Shown here: in pieces, positions 1 through 6,562 of the stretch | Layout: each line of letters starts with the position of its first letter | How positions within the stretch are numbered: position 1 is the first letter of the stretch | NCBI GenBank assembly: GCA_002424365.1 | Contig: DIRQ01000070.1 | Location: 5,588 to 14,706 of the forward strand | Source of the DNA: Syntrophomonas sp. UBA5432 | Lineage (GTDB): Bacteria; Bacillota; Syntrophomonadia; Syntrophomonadales; Syntrophomonadaceae | DNA length: 9,119 bases | Direction: 5' to 3' | Notes under the pieces: generated by a model | Database searches by the model: none | What the model saw: only the letters and a program-made list of their open reading frames with translations | What the model was told of the DNA's origin: nothing | Program-made: the position numbers and the translations under genes

Positions 1-1117
1 GTATTTTACTGCTATAGACAGAAAGGCGGGCGAATTCGGCCTGGCCTGCCACTGTCCTTTTAATTATCATGAAGCCACCTTGCTAGCTTATAACCCTGAT
101 TTTTCCCATGCCTGGGCCGATGTATGGGTAGCTCAGGTTTCCCCGATGGATCCTTCCGGGTGTTTTAACTTCGGCCTGGGTAACTCTCATAACCGTGGAA
201 TTGCGCTTAATAGTAAAATTGCCATTGTAGAGGTAAACCAGAATATGCCACGTTGTTTGGGTGGTAGTGATGAGTTTATCCATATCAGTGAAGTAAATTA
301 CATTATTGAGGGATCTAATCCACAAGTTTTTGCAGTACCCCCTGCCCCGGAACCTAATGAAGCTGAGCGAAAAATTGCCAATTACATTGTGGAAGAAATC
401 CCTGATGGCGCTTGCCTGCAGCTGGGTATCGGAGCCCTACCTAACCTGATTGGGAACCTGATAGCCGAGTCTGACCTAAAAGAGCTGGGGATCCAGAGCG
501 AAATGTTCTGTGATGCTATGGTACGAATGTACGAAAAAGGTAAGATAACTAATAATATGAAAGCCAAGGATAGACATAAAAGTGCCTATTCCTTTTGTTT
601 GGGGTCTCAGGAAACCTACGACTTTTTACACGAAAATCCTCGTTGCGCCTCTATGGCCGTATATGATGTTAACAGCCCATCAGCTATTTCCGCTAACGAT
701 AATTCCATTTCTATCAATAACATACTGGAAATCGACCTGTTTTCCCAAATATGTTCTGAGACTCACGGCCTGCGCCAGATATCGGGAACGGGTGGACAGT
801 TGGATTTTGTAGAAGGTGCCTTTCATTCTAAAGGCGGTAAAAGCTTTCTCGCTTTTAGTTCTACATTCCTGGATAAGGAGGGAAATCGGCACTCCCGTAT
901 TAAACCACTTTTGACCCCGGGAGCCATTGTCACTGTTCCTCGAACTGTAGTGCAATACGTGGTAACTGAATATGGTAAGGCAAATCTTAAGTCACTTTCC
1001 ATCTGGGGAAGAGCCGAAACCTTAATTAATCTTGCCCATCCTGACTTTCGGGATGAATTAATCAAAAGTGCAAAGGAAATGAACATCTGGTCTCGCACGA
1101 ACCATATTCCCTTTTAA
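1..1117 (+). CDS. Acyl-CoA:carboxylate CoA-transferase, butyryl-CoA:acetate type (5' partial)
   Basis: Cytoplasmic enzyme that transfers CoA between an acyl-CoA and a free acid; by resemblance to butyryl-CoA:acetate CoA-transferases the likely pair is butyryl-CoA/acetate or a similar short-chain acid. The frame is open from base 2 to the TAA at 1115-1117, giving 371 visible codons. Alignment by eye with the third paralog (447 aa) indicates about 79 N-terminal residues lie outside the window, so the TTG at 80 is not the start. Family signatures seen are VAQVSPMD, FNFG, VEVNQNMPRCLGG, QLGIGALPN, the catalytic segment GIQSEM (Glu codon 500-502), SGTGGQLDF, GGKSF, VTEYG and AHPDFRDEL. The catalytic glutamate corresponds to Glu238 of Clostridium aminobutyricum 4-hydroxybutyrate CoA-transferase. 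One oddity is SQ where the paralogs have GQ after the EIDL segment. Sixty-three bases separate it from the next paralog, which suggests one operon. Family assignment is secure; the acid substrate is inferred. Confidence 0.9.
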   Translation, partial: YFTAIDRKAGEFGLACHCPFNYHEATLLAYNPDFSHAWADVWVAQVSPMDPSGCFNFGLGNSHNRGIALNSKIAIVEVNQNMPRCLGGSDEFIHISEVNYIIEGSNPQVFAVPPAPEPNEAERKIANYIVEEIPDGACLQLGIGALPNLIGNLIAESDLKELGIQSEMFCDAMVRMYEKGKITNNMKAKDRHKSAYSFCLGSQETYDFLHENPRCASMAVYDVNSPSAISANDNSISINNILEIDLFSQICSETHGLRQISGTGGQLDFVEGAFHSKGGKSFLAFSSTFLDKEGNRHSRIKPLLTPGAIVTVPRTVVQYVVTEYGKANLKSLSIWGRAETLINLAHPDFRDELIKSAKEMNIWSRTNHIPF

Positions 1118-1180
1118 CCAAAGTAATAAAAACCATTGAATCATCAATTAATATTATGGACAAATATGGGGGGATCAGCT

Positions 1181-2494
1181 TTGAATTGGCGGGAGGATTA
1201 TAAAAGAAAATTGACTACAGCAGAGGAAATCGCCAAAGCATACCATAGTGGTGATAAAATATCTGTTTGTGGAGGTTCTAATGTACCTCCATCAATCTCT
1301 AAAGCTATTGCTAAACGGGCTGGTGCAATTACTGATGTTACCTTTTGCCAGGGCCTGGTACTGGATATACCTGATTATATGAGACCTGAAAACCAGGATT
1401 ATTTTAAGGTAGAAAGCGTTTTTTTGGGTGCTGGTGAACGCCAGCACCCTGAATGGGGCACTATAGATTACGTTCCTAAACACCTTGGTAGTCTGGAACA
1501 GTGGTTGTTACACACCGGTGTAAATAAAGCGGCCCTGGCAGTTAGCCCACCTAACGAAAATGGTTACATGGTACGTTCTTTATATGGTGGGTTGCTACCA
1601 CGGTCGATAATAGAGCGTTGTGAATATGTTGCGGTGGAGGTAAATGAGCATATTCCCTGGGTTTGCAGTGATGAAAATGTTTTTGCTATTCATGTATCAG
1701 AGGTCGATGCGATAGTAGAAAATCACCTTCTTATACCAGAAGTACACGACATCCCCGTGACCCCGGTGGAAGAACAATTAGCTGCTATTATTGCTGATAT
1801 GATACCCGACGGGGCAACTGTTCAATTAGGCTACGGGGGGCTGGCTAACTGTATCGGTTATTTTCTGAAAAACAAAAAAGACCTGGGGATTCATACTGAA
1901 GTCTTTTCTAATTCCATGATGGACCTGGTTAAATGCGGTACGGTTAATGGCAATAGAAAAACGCTATATCCAGGTAAGGTAGTGTATACTTTCGGGGTGG
2001 GTGACCGGCAGCTTTTTGATTTCTTAGATCATAATGAAACTGTTATGGCCTGCGAAATAAGCAAAGTAAATGATCCTACGATAATTGCCCGAAACGATAA
2101 TATGGTATCGGTTAACAATGCCCTATCAGTAGATTTGACCGGGCAGGTTGCCTCTGAAACTATCGGGGCCAGGCAATATACGGCTACGGGTGGGCAAGTA
2201 AACTTTGTTCTCGGTAGCCAGAAAGCAAAAAACGGCAAAAGTCTTATAGCTCTTCCCTCTACCTACAAAGATAAAGAGGGTACTGTTCGCTCACGTATTG
2301 TAGGTATGTTTCCTATGGGTACCGTAGTCACCACCTCGCGTAATGATGTGGAATGGGTGGTCACCGAGTATGGTGCTATCCGTTTGACTAATAAGCCGGT
2401 ATCGAAACGGGTGAAAAGCCTAATTGGTATAGCTCATCCTGATTTTAGGGATGAACTAAACTTTATGGCTAGAAAACAATTGTGGATAAGGTAA
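1181..2494 (+). CDS. Acyl-CoA:carboxylate CoA-transferase, divergent paralog
   Basis: Second CoA-transferase of the tandem set, 437 aa from a TTG start at 1181. That start is preferred because it gives MNWREDYKRKL, which lines up with MKWMEEYRRKL of the third paralog and with the family's usual N-terminus, and because a G-rich Shine-Dalgarno-like run (1168-1173) lies 7 nt upstream. The longer in-frame TTG at 1136 and ATG at 1166 have no such site. The catalytic glutamate is present in GIHTEV (residue 240). Family segments VAVEVNEHIPWV, IHVSEVD, VTEYGAIRL and AHPDFRDEL are all visible. It departs from its neighbours in two conserved loops: LGYGGLAN replaces LGIG-(A/G)-(L/M)-P, and GGQVNFVLGS replaces GGQLDF. 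Overall it looks nearer the 4-hydroxybutyrate CoA-transferase or a generic acetyl-CoA hydrolase/transferase branch than the butyryl type. The substrate is unknown and probably differs from those of the flanking enzymes. Confidence 0.88.
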   Translation: MNWREDYKRKLTTAEEIAKAYHSGDKISVCGGSNVPPSISKAIAKRAGAITDVTFCQGLVLDIPDYMRPENQDYFKVESVFLGAGERQHPEWGTIDYVPKHLGSLEQWLLHTGVNKAALAVSPPNENGYMVRSLYGGLLPRSIIERCEYVAVEVNEHIPWVCSDENVFAIHVSEVDAIVENHLLIPEVHDIPVTPVEEQLAAIIADMIPDGATVQLGYGGLANCIGYFLKNKKDLGIHTEVFSNSMMDLVKCGTVNGNRKTLYPGKVVYTFGVGDRQLFDFLDHNETVMACEISKVNDPTIIARNDNMVSVNNALSVDLTGQVASETIGARQYTATGGQVNFVLGSQKAKNGKSLIALPSTYKDKEGTVRSRIVGMFPMGTVVTTSRNDVEWVVTEYGAIRLTNKPVSKRVKSLIGIAHPDFRDELNFMARKQLWIR

Positions 2495-2530
2495 AATAAG
2501 GTAATGGGGGTAAACTGGCTAAAAATTTCT

Positions 2531-2537
2531 AAGGAGG
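2531..2537 (+). promoter_or_regulatory. Strong ribosome binding site of the third CoA-transferase
   Basis: AAGGAGG followed by further G residues, 10 nt before the ATG at 2548. It is clearly stronger than the G-run preceding the TTG start of the middle paralog, so the two genes are probably translated at different rates from a shared message. The rate difference is inference. Confidence 0.75.
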
Positions 2538-2547
2538 GGCTGTTTTA

Positions 2548-3891
2548 ATGAAATGGATGGAAGAATACCGGCGGAAGCTGGTTTTTCCTGAACAAGCAGT
2601 CAAGTATATAAAATCAGGAGACTGGGTGGATTATGGTTTACTCTGCGGTCAGATAAGAATCCTGGATGAAGCTTTGGCTAAACGTAAAGATGAATTAAAA
2701 GACGTTAAAATATGGAGTATGCTAACACTTTCACCTCCCAAAATAATGGAGGTTGACCCTAACGGAGAAAGCTTTATTTGGAATTCCTGGCATTTTTCCA
2801 GCCTGGATCGAAGCCTATTAAATAATGGAACTCCAGCTTATTATAGTCCTATGCGTTATTCGGAATTGCCTCGCTATATCCGTGAAGAAATAGAACCTAT
2901 TGATGTGGCCATGCACCAGGTAGCCCCTATGGATAAACACGGTTATTTCAATTTTGGACCGCAAAATTCTCACAGCAAAGCTGTATGTGACCGCGCAAAG
3001 ATGGTCATAGTTGAGGTGAATCAAAATCAACCACGTTGCCTGGGAGGTTACCATGAAGCTATCCATATTTCGGAAGTAGATTATATCGTTGAGAGTAATA
3101 ACCCTGCTTTAAACGAAATAAAAAACCCTACCCCGTCACCGATAGATTTAAAGGTAGCTGAATATATTACAGAAGAAATCTATGACGGGGCCTGTATCCA
3201 ACTGGGAATTGGAGGAATGCCCGCCGCAGTAGGTGATATAATAGCAACATCTGACCTAAAAGATTTAGGCTGTCACACAGAAATGCTTGGTGATCCTTAT
3301 CTTAAAATGTATCGTACTGGAAAACTTACCGGACAGCGAAAAGCTATAGACCAGGGTAAAATAACCTATTCCTTCGCTTTGGGTAGTCAGGAATTATATG
3401 ATTTTATCAACGATAATCCTTTGTGTGCTAGTTACCCGGTTGATTACACCAACCGTCCTTCTATAGCTGCCTTAAATGATAATCTGCTAACAGTAAATAA
3501 TGCCCTTGAAATAGATCTTTATGGCCAGGTATGTTCTGAATCATTGGGAACCCGTCATATAAGTGGGACCGGAGGACAGCTGGACTTTGTTCTTGCCGCA
3601 TACCAATCCCGTGGAGGAAAGGCCTTTATATGCCTGTCTTCATGTTATGAGGATCAAAATGGAATAATTAAGTCACGCATCGCCCCCACCTTAACATCGG
3701 GAGCCATAGTAACTGATTGCCGCACAGTAGCACATTACATTGTCACCGAATATGGGAAGTTTAATTTAAAGGGAAAAACGGTATGGCAAAGAGCTGAAGG
3801 CTTAATTAGCCTGGCCCATCCTCAGTTTCGAGATGAACTTGTCGCCGCTGCACAAAAGCAAGGAATTTGGCGCCACAGTAATAGAATTTAG
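2548..3891 (+). CDS. Butyryl-CoA:acetate CoA-transferase-like enzyme
   Basis: Full-length 447-aa enzyme, close to the 440-450 aa usual for the family. It strongly resembles butyryl-CoA:acetate CoA-transferases of butyrate-producing Clostridia: SGDWVDYG near residue 23, WNSWH at 79, YSELPRY at 104, VAMHQVAPMD at 120, HGYFNFG at 131, EVNQNQPRCLGG at 156, QLGIGGMP at 218, catalytic GCHTEM with Glu245, EIDLYGQVCSES at 321, SGTGGQLDF at 339, VTEYGKFNLKG at 399 and AHPQFRDEL at 423. The expected reaction is reversible CoA exchange between butyryl-CoA and acetate. In a butyrate oxidiser it would activate butyrate using acetyl-CoA; in a producer it would release butyrate. The ATG start follows a strong AAGGAGG (2531-2537). 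It lies 53 nt after the middle paralog and faces a deacetylase gene tail to tail. I see no convincing terminator after it. Substrate specificity is inferred from similarity recalled from memory. Confidence 0.9.
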   Translation: MKWMEEYRRKLVFPEQAVKYIKSGDWVDYGLLCGQIRILDEALAKRKDELKDVKIWSMLTLSPPKIMEVDPNGESFIWNSWHFSSLDRSLLNNGTPAYYSPMRYSELPRYIREEIEPIDVAMHQVAPMDKHGYFNFGPQNSHSKAVCDRAKMVIVEVNQNQPRCLGGYHEAIHISEVDYIVESNNPALNEIKNPTPSPIDLKVAEYITEEIYDGACIQLGIGGMPAAVGDIIATSDLKDLGCHTEMLGDPYLKMYRTGKLTGQRKAIDQGKITYSFALGSQELYDFINDNPLCASYPVDYTNRPSIAALNDNLLTVNNALEIDLYGQVCSESLGTRHISGTGGQLDFVLAAYQSRGGKAFICLSSCYEDQNGIIKSRIAPTLTSGAIVTDCRTVAHYIVTEYGKFNLKGKTVWQRAEGLISLAHPQFRDELVAAAQKQGIWRHSNRI

Positions 3892-3952
3892 TACGAAATA
3901 AGGCGTTTATGATATGGTTGTTTAGTAATGAATTCGAGGTTAAAACTTGACT

Positions 3953-3983
3953 GTTGTCTAGAGTGAGGGGTGAGGCGTGAGGA
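3953..3983 (+). repeat. G-rich TGAGG intergenic repeat, copy A
   Basis: Reads GTTGTCTAGAGTGAGG, then further TGAGG units separated by two bases. The upstream AAACTTGA (3943-3950) is also shared with copy B at 5001. It lies in the 102-bp gap between the convergent third CoA-transferase and the CE4 deacetylase. GTGAGGC at 3970-3976 can pair perfectly with GCCTCAC at 4002-4008, which is inside the last codons of the deacetylase. An isolated GTTGTTTAG also occurs at 3917-3925. The nature of the repeat is unknown. Confidence 0.6.
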
Positions 3984-3993
3984 CAATTCGGCT

Positions 3994-4728
3994 CTAGTAT
4001 GGCCTCACAGGTTTATTCCCAGGTTTAAGTTCTTCCAGGGTAACAAAGCGGTAACCCTGTTGGGAAAGGTTTTCAACGATTAAACGGGTTGCCGCTACAT
4101 CTTTCCAACGAAAATCAGTTCTGCCATCGTGTAATAGCACTATTTGACCCGGGTGAGCACGGTTAATCGCCCGGGTTGCCATCATTTCTGGCGTTGGTGC
4201 TTCACGTTGGTAAGCACAAACACCCCATAGTACAATGGTGTAACCTTTTTCCTGTAAGATCTTTATAATTTCCCGATTTAAAATACCCCGGGGAGGACGA
4301 AAAAGGTAATTGTTTTGGCCACTGATACGCTGCATGCTCTGCTGACATTGGTCTATTTCCCATTTTAACTCTTCCGGAGATAACTTCCTGAGGTTATCGG
4401 GATGGGTATAAGTATGGTTGGCAATGAGATGACCCCGTCCCGCTACTTCTTTTACGATGCCCGGATATTCCTCCATACAGCTACCAATCATAAAAAAAGT
4501 AGCTTTAACCTGATACTCATCCAGGATATCCAAGATTTGAGGTGTATATATAGGATGGGGACCATCATCGAAAGTAAGGGCAATAATTTTTTCTTTACTA
4601 ATAAGTTCGTAATTAACTCCGCTATATGCTAGTCCTACTTTCGGTATTAAGACAGGTACCGCCAGGGGAAGCAGTAAAACTAGTAATATTATTTTTAAAA
4701 AAAGATTAGCCTTTGTAAGGGACTTCAC
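3994..4728 (-). CDS. Membrane-anchored polysaccharide deacetylase (CE4/NodB family)
   Basis: A 244-aa extracytoplasmic deacetylase. An N-terminal hydrophobic segment (residues 9-29) acts as signal peptide or anchor and is followed directly by a NodB homology domain. The CE4 motifs are all seen: TFDDGPH (52-58, with the base Asp and the metal Asp), HTYTH (His105 and His109, metal ligands), RPPRG (144-148), Trp168, and LLHD (199-201, catalytic His200). The complete metal triad predicts a working enzyme removing N-acetyl groups from peptidoglycan or another N-acetyl-hexosamine polymer. Related Bacillus proteins include peptidoglycan and sporulation deacetylases, but the exact polymer cannot be read here. 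The start is GTG at 4728, chosen because AAAGGAG lies 7 nt upstream and the hydrophobic segment then begins near residue 9. It stands alone downstream of a structured 540-bp gap and is convergent with the CoA-transferases. Confidence 0.92.
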   Translation of the reverse strand: MKSLTKANLFLKIILLVLLLPLAVPVLIPKVGLAYSGVNYELISKEKIIALTFDDGPHPIYTPQILDILDEYQVKATFFMIGSCMEEYPGIVKEVAGRGHLIANHTYTHPDNLRKLSPEELKWEIDQCQQSMQRISGQNNYLFRPPRGILNREIIKILQEKGYTIVLWGVCAYQREAPTPEMMATRAINRAHPGQIVLLHDGRTDFRWKDVAATRLIVENLSQQGYRFVTLEELKPGNKPVRPY

Positions 4729-4837
4729 TGGAATTCTCCTTTCACTTCACCTGCATCCTAATTTATGATTCAATGAAACAAAAATATTACACAATTTTTC
4801 CAGTATAGCCCTTGTTAAACTGTACATAATATGCATA

Positions 4838-4940
4838 GAGTCAGCGATAGATTTTTGTTTAAGAACTAAGTCCCTCATACCGAGGATAAACCTTAGTTCT
4901 TCCTAACAAAACCTTCCTACACGGAAGATATCGCTGGCTC
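4838..4940. ncRNA. Candidate structured RNA: potential three-way junction
   Basis: Nested and side-by-side complementary segments form one compact fold. Closing stem P1 pairs 4838-4849 with 4929-4940 (12 bp, one G-T wobble). Arm P2 pairs 4853-4859 with 4905-4911 (7 bp) and 4861-4870 with 4892-4901 (10 bp, perfect), and is capped by CCTC/GAGG (4873-4876 / 4882-4885). A second arm P3 pairs CTTCC 4913-4917 with GGAAG 4923-4927 around a 5-nt loop. The pattern could be a small RNA, a leader element of the minus-strand deacetylase (110-213 nt before its start), or a palindromic mobile remnant. I do not recognise it as a known riboswitch or housekeeping RNA. The strand is undetermined, though a plus-strand terminator-like hairpin follows at 5033. 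Confidence 0.35.
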
Positions 4941-5011
4941 ATTTGTTTTGGTAGAAAAAGACACTGAAATAATGTTTTCTTGTAAATAACAAAGAATTTG
5001 AAACTTAATCA

Positions 5012-5039
5012 GTTGTTTAGAGTGAGGTATAAGGGGTAT
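5012..5039 (+). repeat. G-rich TGAGG intergenic repeat, copy B
   Basis: GTTGTTTAGAGTGAGG followed by degenerate TAAGGGG. The similarity to copy A extends leftward to AAACTT at 5001. Its right end overlaps the left arm of the terminator-like hairpin at 5033, so the repeat supplies part of that stem. Confidence 0.55.
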
Positions 5040-5065
5040 CTCTTTCGGGTACCTTCTGTTTTTTT
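5033..5065 (+). terminator. Terminator-like hairpin with T7 tail (plus strand)
   Basis: GGTATC (5035-5040) pairs with GGTACC (5048-5053) with one T-G wobble. The stem can be lengthened by two G-T pairs (5033-5034 with 5054-5055), and seven T residues follow at 5059-5065. The loop is about 7 nt. The T-run is correctly placed only for plus-strand transcription, yet there is no plus-strand gene between 3891 and this site. It would therefore end read-through or a small RNA from the 4838-4940 region. The stem is short and partly wobble-paired. Confidence 0.4.
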
Positions 5066-5121
5066 AAAAAAAGGTTAAAGAGCAGGTATATATTTTATTT
5101 AGCTGGACAGAATATATTTTG

Positions 5122-5189
5122 GAAGATGGAGTAAAGTTAACTACAGGAACTACCTTACCGGTAATTCTTTATCTAACTCATCCATCTTC
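5122..5189. repeat. Long imperfect inverted repeat/hairpin
   Basis: GAAGATGGA (5122-5130) pairs perfectly with TCCATCTTC (5181-5189). Further inside, AGTTA (5135-5139) pairs with TAACT (5174-5178), and at the tip GAA plus TACC (5147-5154) pairs with GGTA plus TTC (5160-5167) around a 5-nt loop. The tip includes the perfect palindrome TTACCGGTAA (5155-5164). No T-run follows on either strand, so it does not look like a simple terminator. It could be a protein binding site or a folded leader RNA. Confidence 0.4.
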
Positions 5190-5195
5190 ATGTAA

Positions 5196-5270
5196 AATCC
5201 GCTGGTTAGCATTTCTCACATTGTTGTCGGGCGATCCGATTTTCGATGCTTGAGAAAGAACCAGCGGATT
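5196..5270 (-). terminator. Possible terminator or structured element at the end of the YiiX-like/membrane-protein operon
   Basis: A perfect 12-bp stem pairs 5196-5207 with 5259-5270, continued by TTTCTCA/TGAGAAA (5212-5218 / 5251-5257). The distal arm covers the TAA stop codon (5269-5271) of the minus-strand membrane protein. On the minus strand the stem is followed by TTTT, which suits termination of that operon. The loop of about 32 nt is longer than in typical intrinsic terminators, so it may instead be a palindromic repeat. Confidence 0.45.
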
Positions 5271-5703
5271 ATTTATTTGATAATTGAACTCTGCTGCTTA
5301 AAACAAAATGATAAGCTGTCATAACAAACGGTAGAGCGAGAAGAAAATAGTAATAGAGGGGCCATCCAAGCCAAAACATACCTGGCAATAAAGATAGCAG
5401 GGGCGCTAAAGTAGTATACCAGAACAGCATAATAAAGAAGGCATAATTACTTAGATCCCAAATGGCGGTATGGCTAATAACCAGTAGAAAAAGTATTATT
5501 CCCGGAGCTTGCCAGGCAAGAATAATAAGGTATCTAGATTTTGAGGCATATTCTCGTAATGAAAGGGCTTCGCTTCCAATTACTAACAAATATAGCATAG
5601 AGAGTATGATGTCCCAGGGTGGGTAATAGGTACTAATTGCTACCGCCAAAAAAGCAAAAATATGAATAAAGTATAATCGGGCAATAGCTTTAAGGTTTTG
5701 CAT
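5269..5703 (-). CDS. Integral membrane protein of unknown function, about five transmembrane helices
   Basis: A 144-aa very hydrophobic protein that I do not recognise. Likely membrane segments are about residues 11-28, 30-47, 58-78, 86-110 and 111-135, with a short charged loop near 49-57 and a polar C-terminus (SSRVQLSNK). Aromatic residues are frequent, including a YYY run near 117. No catalytic or transport motif is visible. Its ATG (5703-5701) overlaps the TGA of the preceding gene by one base, in the pattern TGATG, and AAAGGA lies 7 nt upstream inside that gene. Translation of the two is therefore very probably coupled. The tight pairing suggests the membrane protein works with the YiiX-like protein, for example as its membrane partner; this is inference. 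Confidence 0.75.
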   Translation of the reverse strand: MQNLKAIARLYFIHIFAFLAVAISTYYPPWDIILSMLYLLVIGSEALSLREYASKSRYLIILAWQAPGIILFLLVISHTAIWDLSNYAFFIMLFWYTTLAPLLSLLPGMFWLGWPLYYYFLLALPFVMTAYHFVLSSRVQLSNK

Positions 5704-6311
5704 CAGATGTTCCTTTCTCTTATTACTTCAACCAGGTCGCTTTGGTAAAAAAGGTCAGGAGCAACCCAGAAATCATCTCCCGGGTCAAACTCAAGCCCCT
5801 GTTCACGGTAGGCTTTCCACATTATCTTGGTACAGTTCCAATATCTTTCACCATTTTTAAAGGCCAGAGGATAAAACATGGCACCCTGGTACCTCTGTAC
5901 ATATTCAATTGCCTGCTTTTTTACCGCTGGGTCTGCTTTCACCCTTAGCAAGCACACTTCGCTATATTCCCAGTAATGATAAATAGGTTGAATATTAACT
6001 CCTAAATCTCCAAAGCTTTCTATGACCTCTCCATTGCCAATATAAATTCCGGCATGGGAAAAACGCCCATAAGAACAACCTGGATACCCGCCCAAAATCA
6101 AGTCTCCTGGTTCTAACCCCGCAAATGAAATATTATTAGCGTAATAACTATTAAAACCATAACCTATATGACCTTGTCGTGCATTTTGAAGGTATGTATA
6201 CATAACCGCATGTTCATTATTAAAAACATGGCGGTTGGCAGACGCAACCAGCAGAAAAAAAATTAACGCCAGCAACGGGAATATTATTAAATTAAACTGC
6301 TTCCATTTCAT
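5703..6311 (-). CDS. YiiX/YebB-like permuted papain-fold (NlpC/P60 superfamily) protein
   Basis: A 202-aa protein with an N-terminal hydrophobic segment (residues 7-24, ending VASA) that directs it to or across the membrane. The rest matches circularly permuted NlpC/P60-type amidases or peptidases (YiiX-like, formerly DUF830). LEPGDLILGG (66-75) is followed by FSHAGIYIG with His86, VIES with Glu98, and near the C-terminus YWNCTKIMWKAY with Cys160. In this permuted group the His block precedes the Cys block, as seen here, and both catalytic residues are present, so an active cysteine hydrolase is expected. The substrate is unknown; peptides, amides and lipids are known among relatives. The ATG at 6311 has AGGG 7 nt upstream. 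It is the first gene of a coupled pair with the membrane protein at 5269-5703 and is divergent from the small gene at 6563. Confidence 0.82.
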   Translation of the reverse strand: MKWKQFNLIIFPLLALIFFLLVASANRHVFNNEHAVMYTYLQNARQGHIGYGFNSYYANNISFAGLEPGDLILGGYPGCSYGRFSHAGIYIGNGEVIESFGDLGVNIQPIYHYWEYSEVCLLRVKADPAVKKQAIEYVQRYQGAMFYPLAFKNGERYWNCTKIMWKAYREQGLEFDPGDDFWVAPDLFYQSDLVEVIRERNI

Positions 6312-6380
6312 TATTTAACCCTGCCTTCAGGTATCGGATGTTTTATACAGGTTTCAGTATGGTATTTGTTTTGTTATTGC

Positions 6381-6449
6381 TTGTTTAGAGTAAGGGGTTA
6401 AGGGTAAGGGGCTAGGTAAATGACATTCACTCCTCATGACTCCTTACTA
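6381..6449 (+). repeat. G-rich TGAGG/TAAGG intergenic repeat, copy C, with complementary right arm
   Basis: TTGTTTAGAGTAAGG followed by degenerate TTAAGGG and TAAGGGG units (6381-6412). A C-rich segment at 6428-6449 is its imperfect reverse complement. Positions 6390-6404 can pair with 6433-6447 with one mismatch and three G-T wobbles. This is the only copy with both arms clearly visible. It lies in the divergent region between the YiiX-like gene and the small gene at 6563. I found no strong promoter boxes in the remaining bases of this 250-bp gap. Confidence 0.55.
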
Positions 6450-6562
6450 TATTTTAACCTTAATTGCATCATAAACCCATTTTTCCCTAAAGTTTATTGC
6501 ATTTATAGTGTAACTATCGGTGTTTAAATCTATATACTTAATAATAAGAGGTGAATTATATA

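Larger units (their letters stand above)
4729..5268. other. 540-bp gene-free, structure-rich intergenic region
   Basis: No convincing coding frame is seen on either strand. The stretch holds the deacetylase ribosome binding site next to 4728, a potential three-way-junction RNA (4838-4940), a copy of the TGAGG repeat (5012-5039), a terminator-like hairpin with T7 on the plus strand (5033-5065), and two adjacent long imperfect hairpins (5122-5189 and 5196-5270). I found no promoter with good -35 and -10 boxes on either strand. It separates two minus-strand transcription units, so the parts near 4728 are likely the 5' leader of the deacetylase mRNA. Confidence 0.6.

Noticed and set aside
80..82. 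TTG as start of the first CoA-transferase
   Set aside because: The frame stays open and aligns with the paralog upstream to base 2, so the gene is cut by the window edge and the TTG is internal.
823..1098. Minus-strand open frame inside the first CoA-transferase, and similar antisense frames elsewhere (for example 2029-2238, 2818-3066, 8270-8590)
   Set aside because: They lie wholly or mostly opposite well-supported genes, lack ribosome binding sites of note and give products with no recognisable features.
1136..1180. N-terminal extension of the middle CoA-transferase (TTG 1136 or ATG 1166)
   Set aside because: The extra 15 or 5 residues match nothing in the family and have no ribosome binding site; the TTG at 1181 fits both alignment and spacing.
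4838..4940. Known riboswitch (T-box, cobalamin, c-di-GMP, SAM) or SRP/6S RNA
   Set aside because: None of the conserved core sequences of these classes that I know is visible on either strand.
6391..6412. Telomere-like or G-quadruplex TTAAGGG tract
   Set aside because: Only three short G-runs of three or more with irregular spacers are present; it is better explained as a degenerate copy of the TGAGG repeat family.
6551..6562. GTG 6551 as start of the small protein
   Set aside because: The GTG is part of the ribosome binding site for the ATG at 6563 and has no good site of its own.
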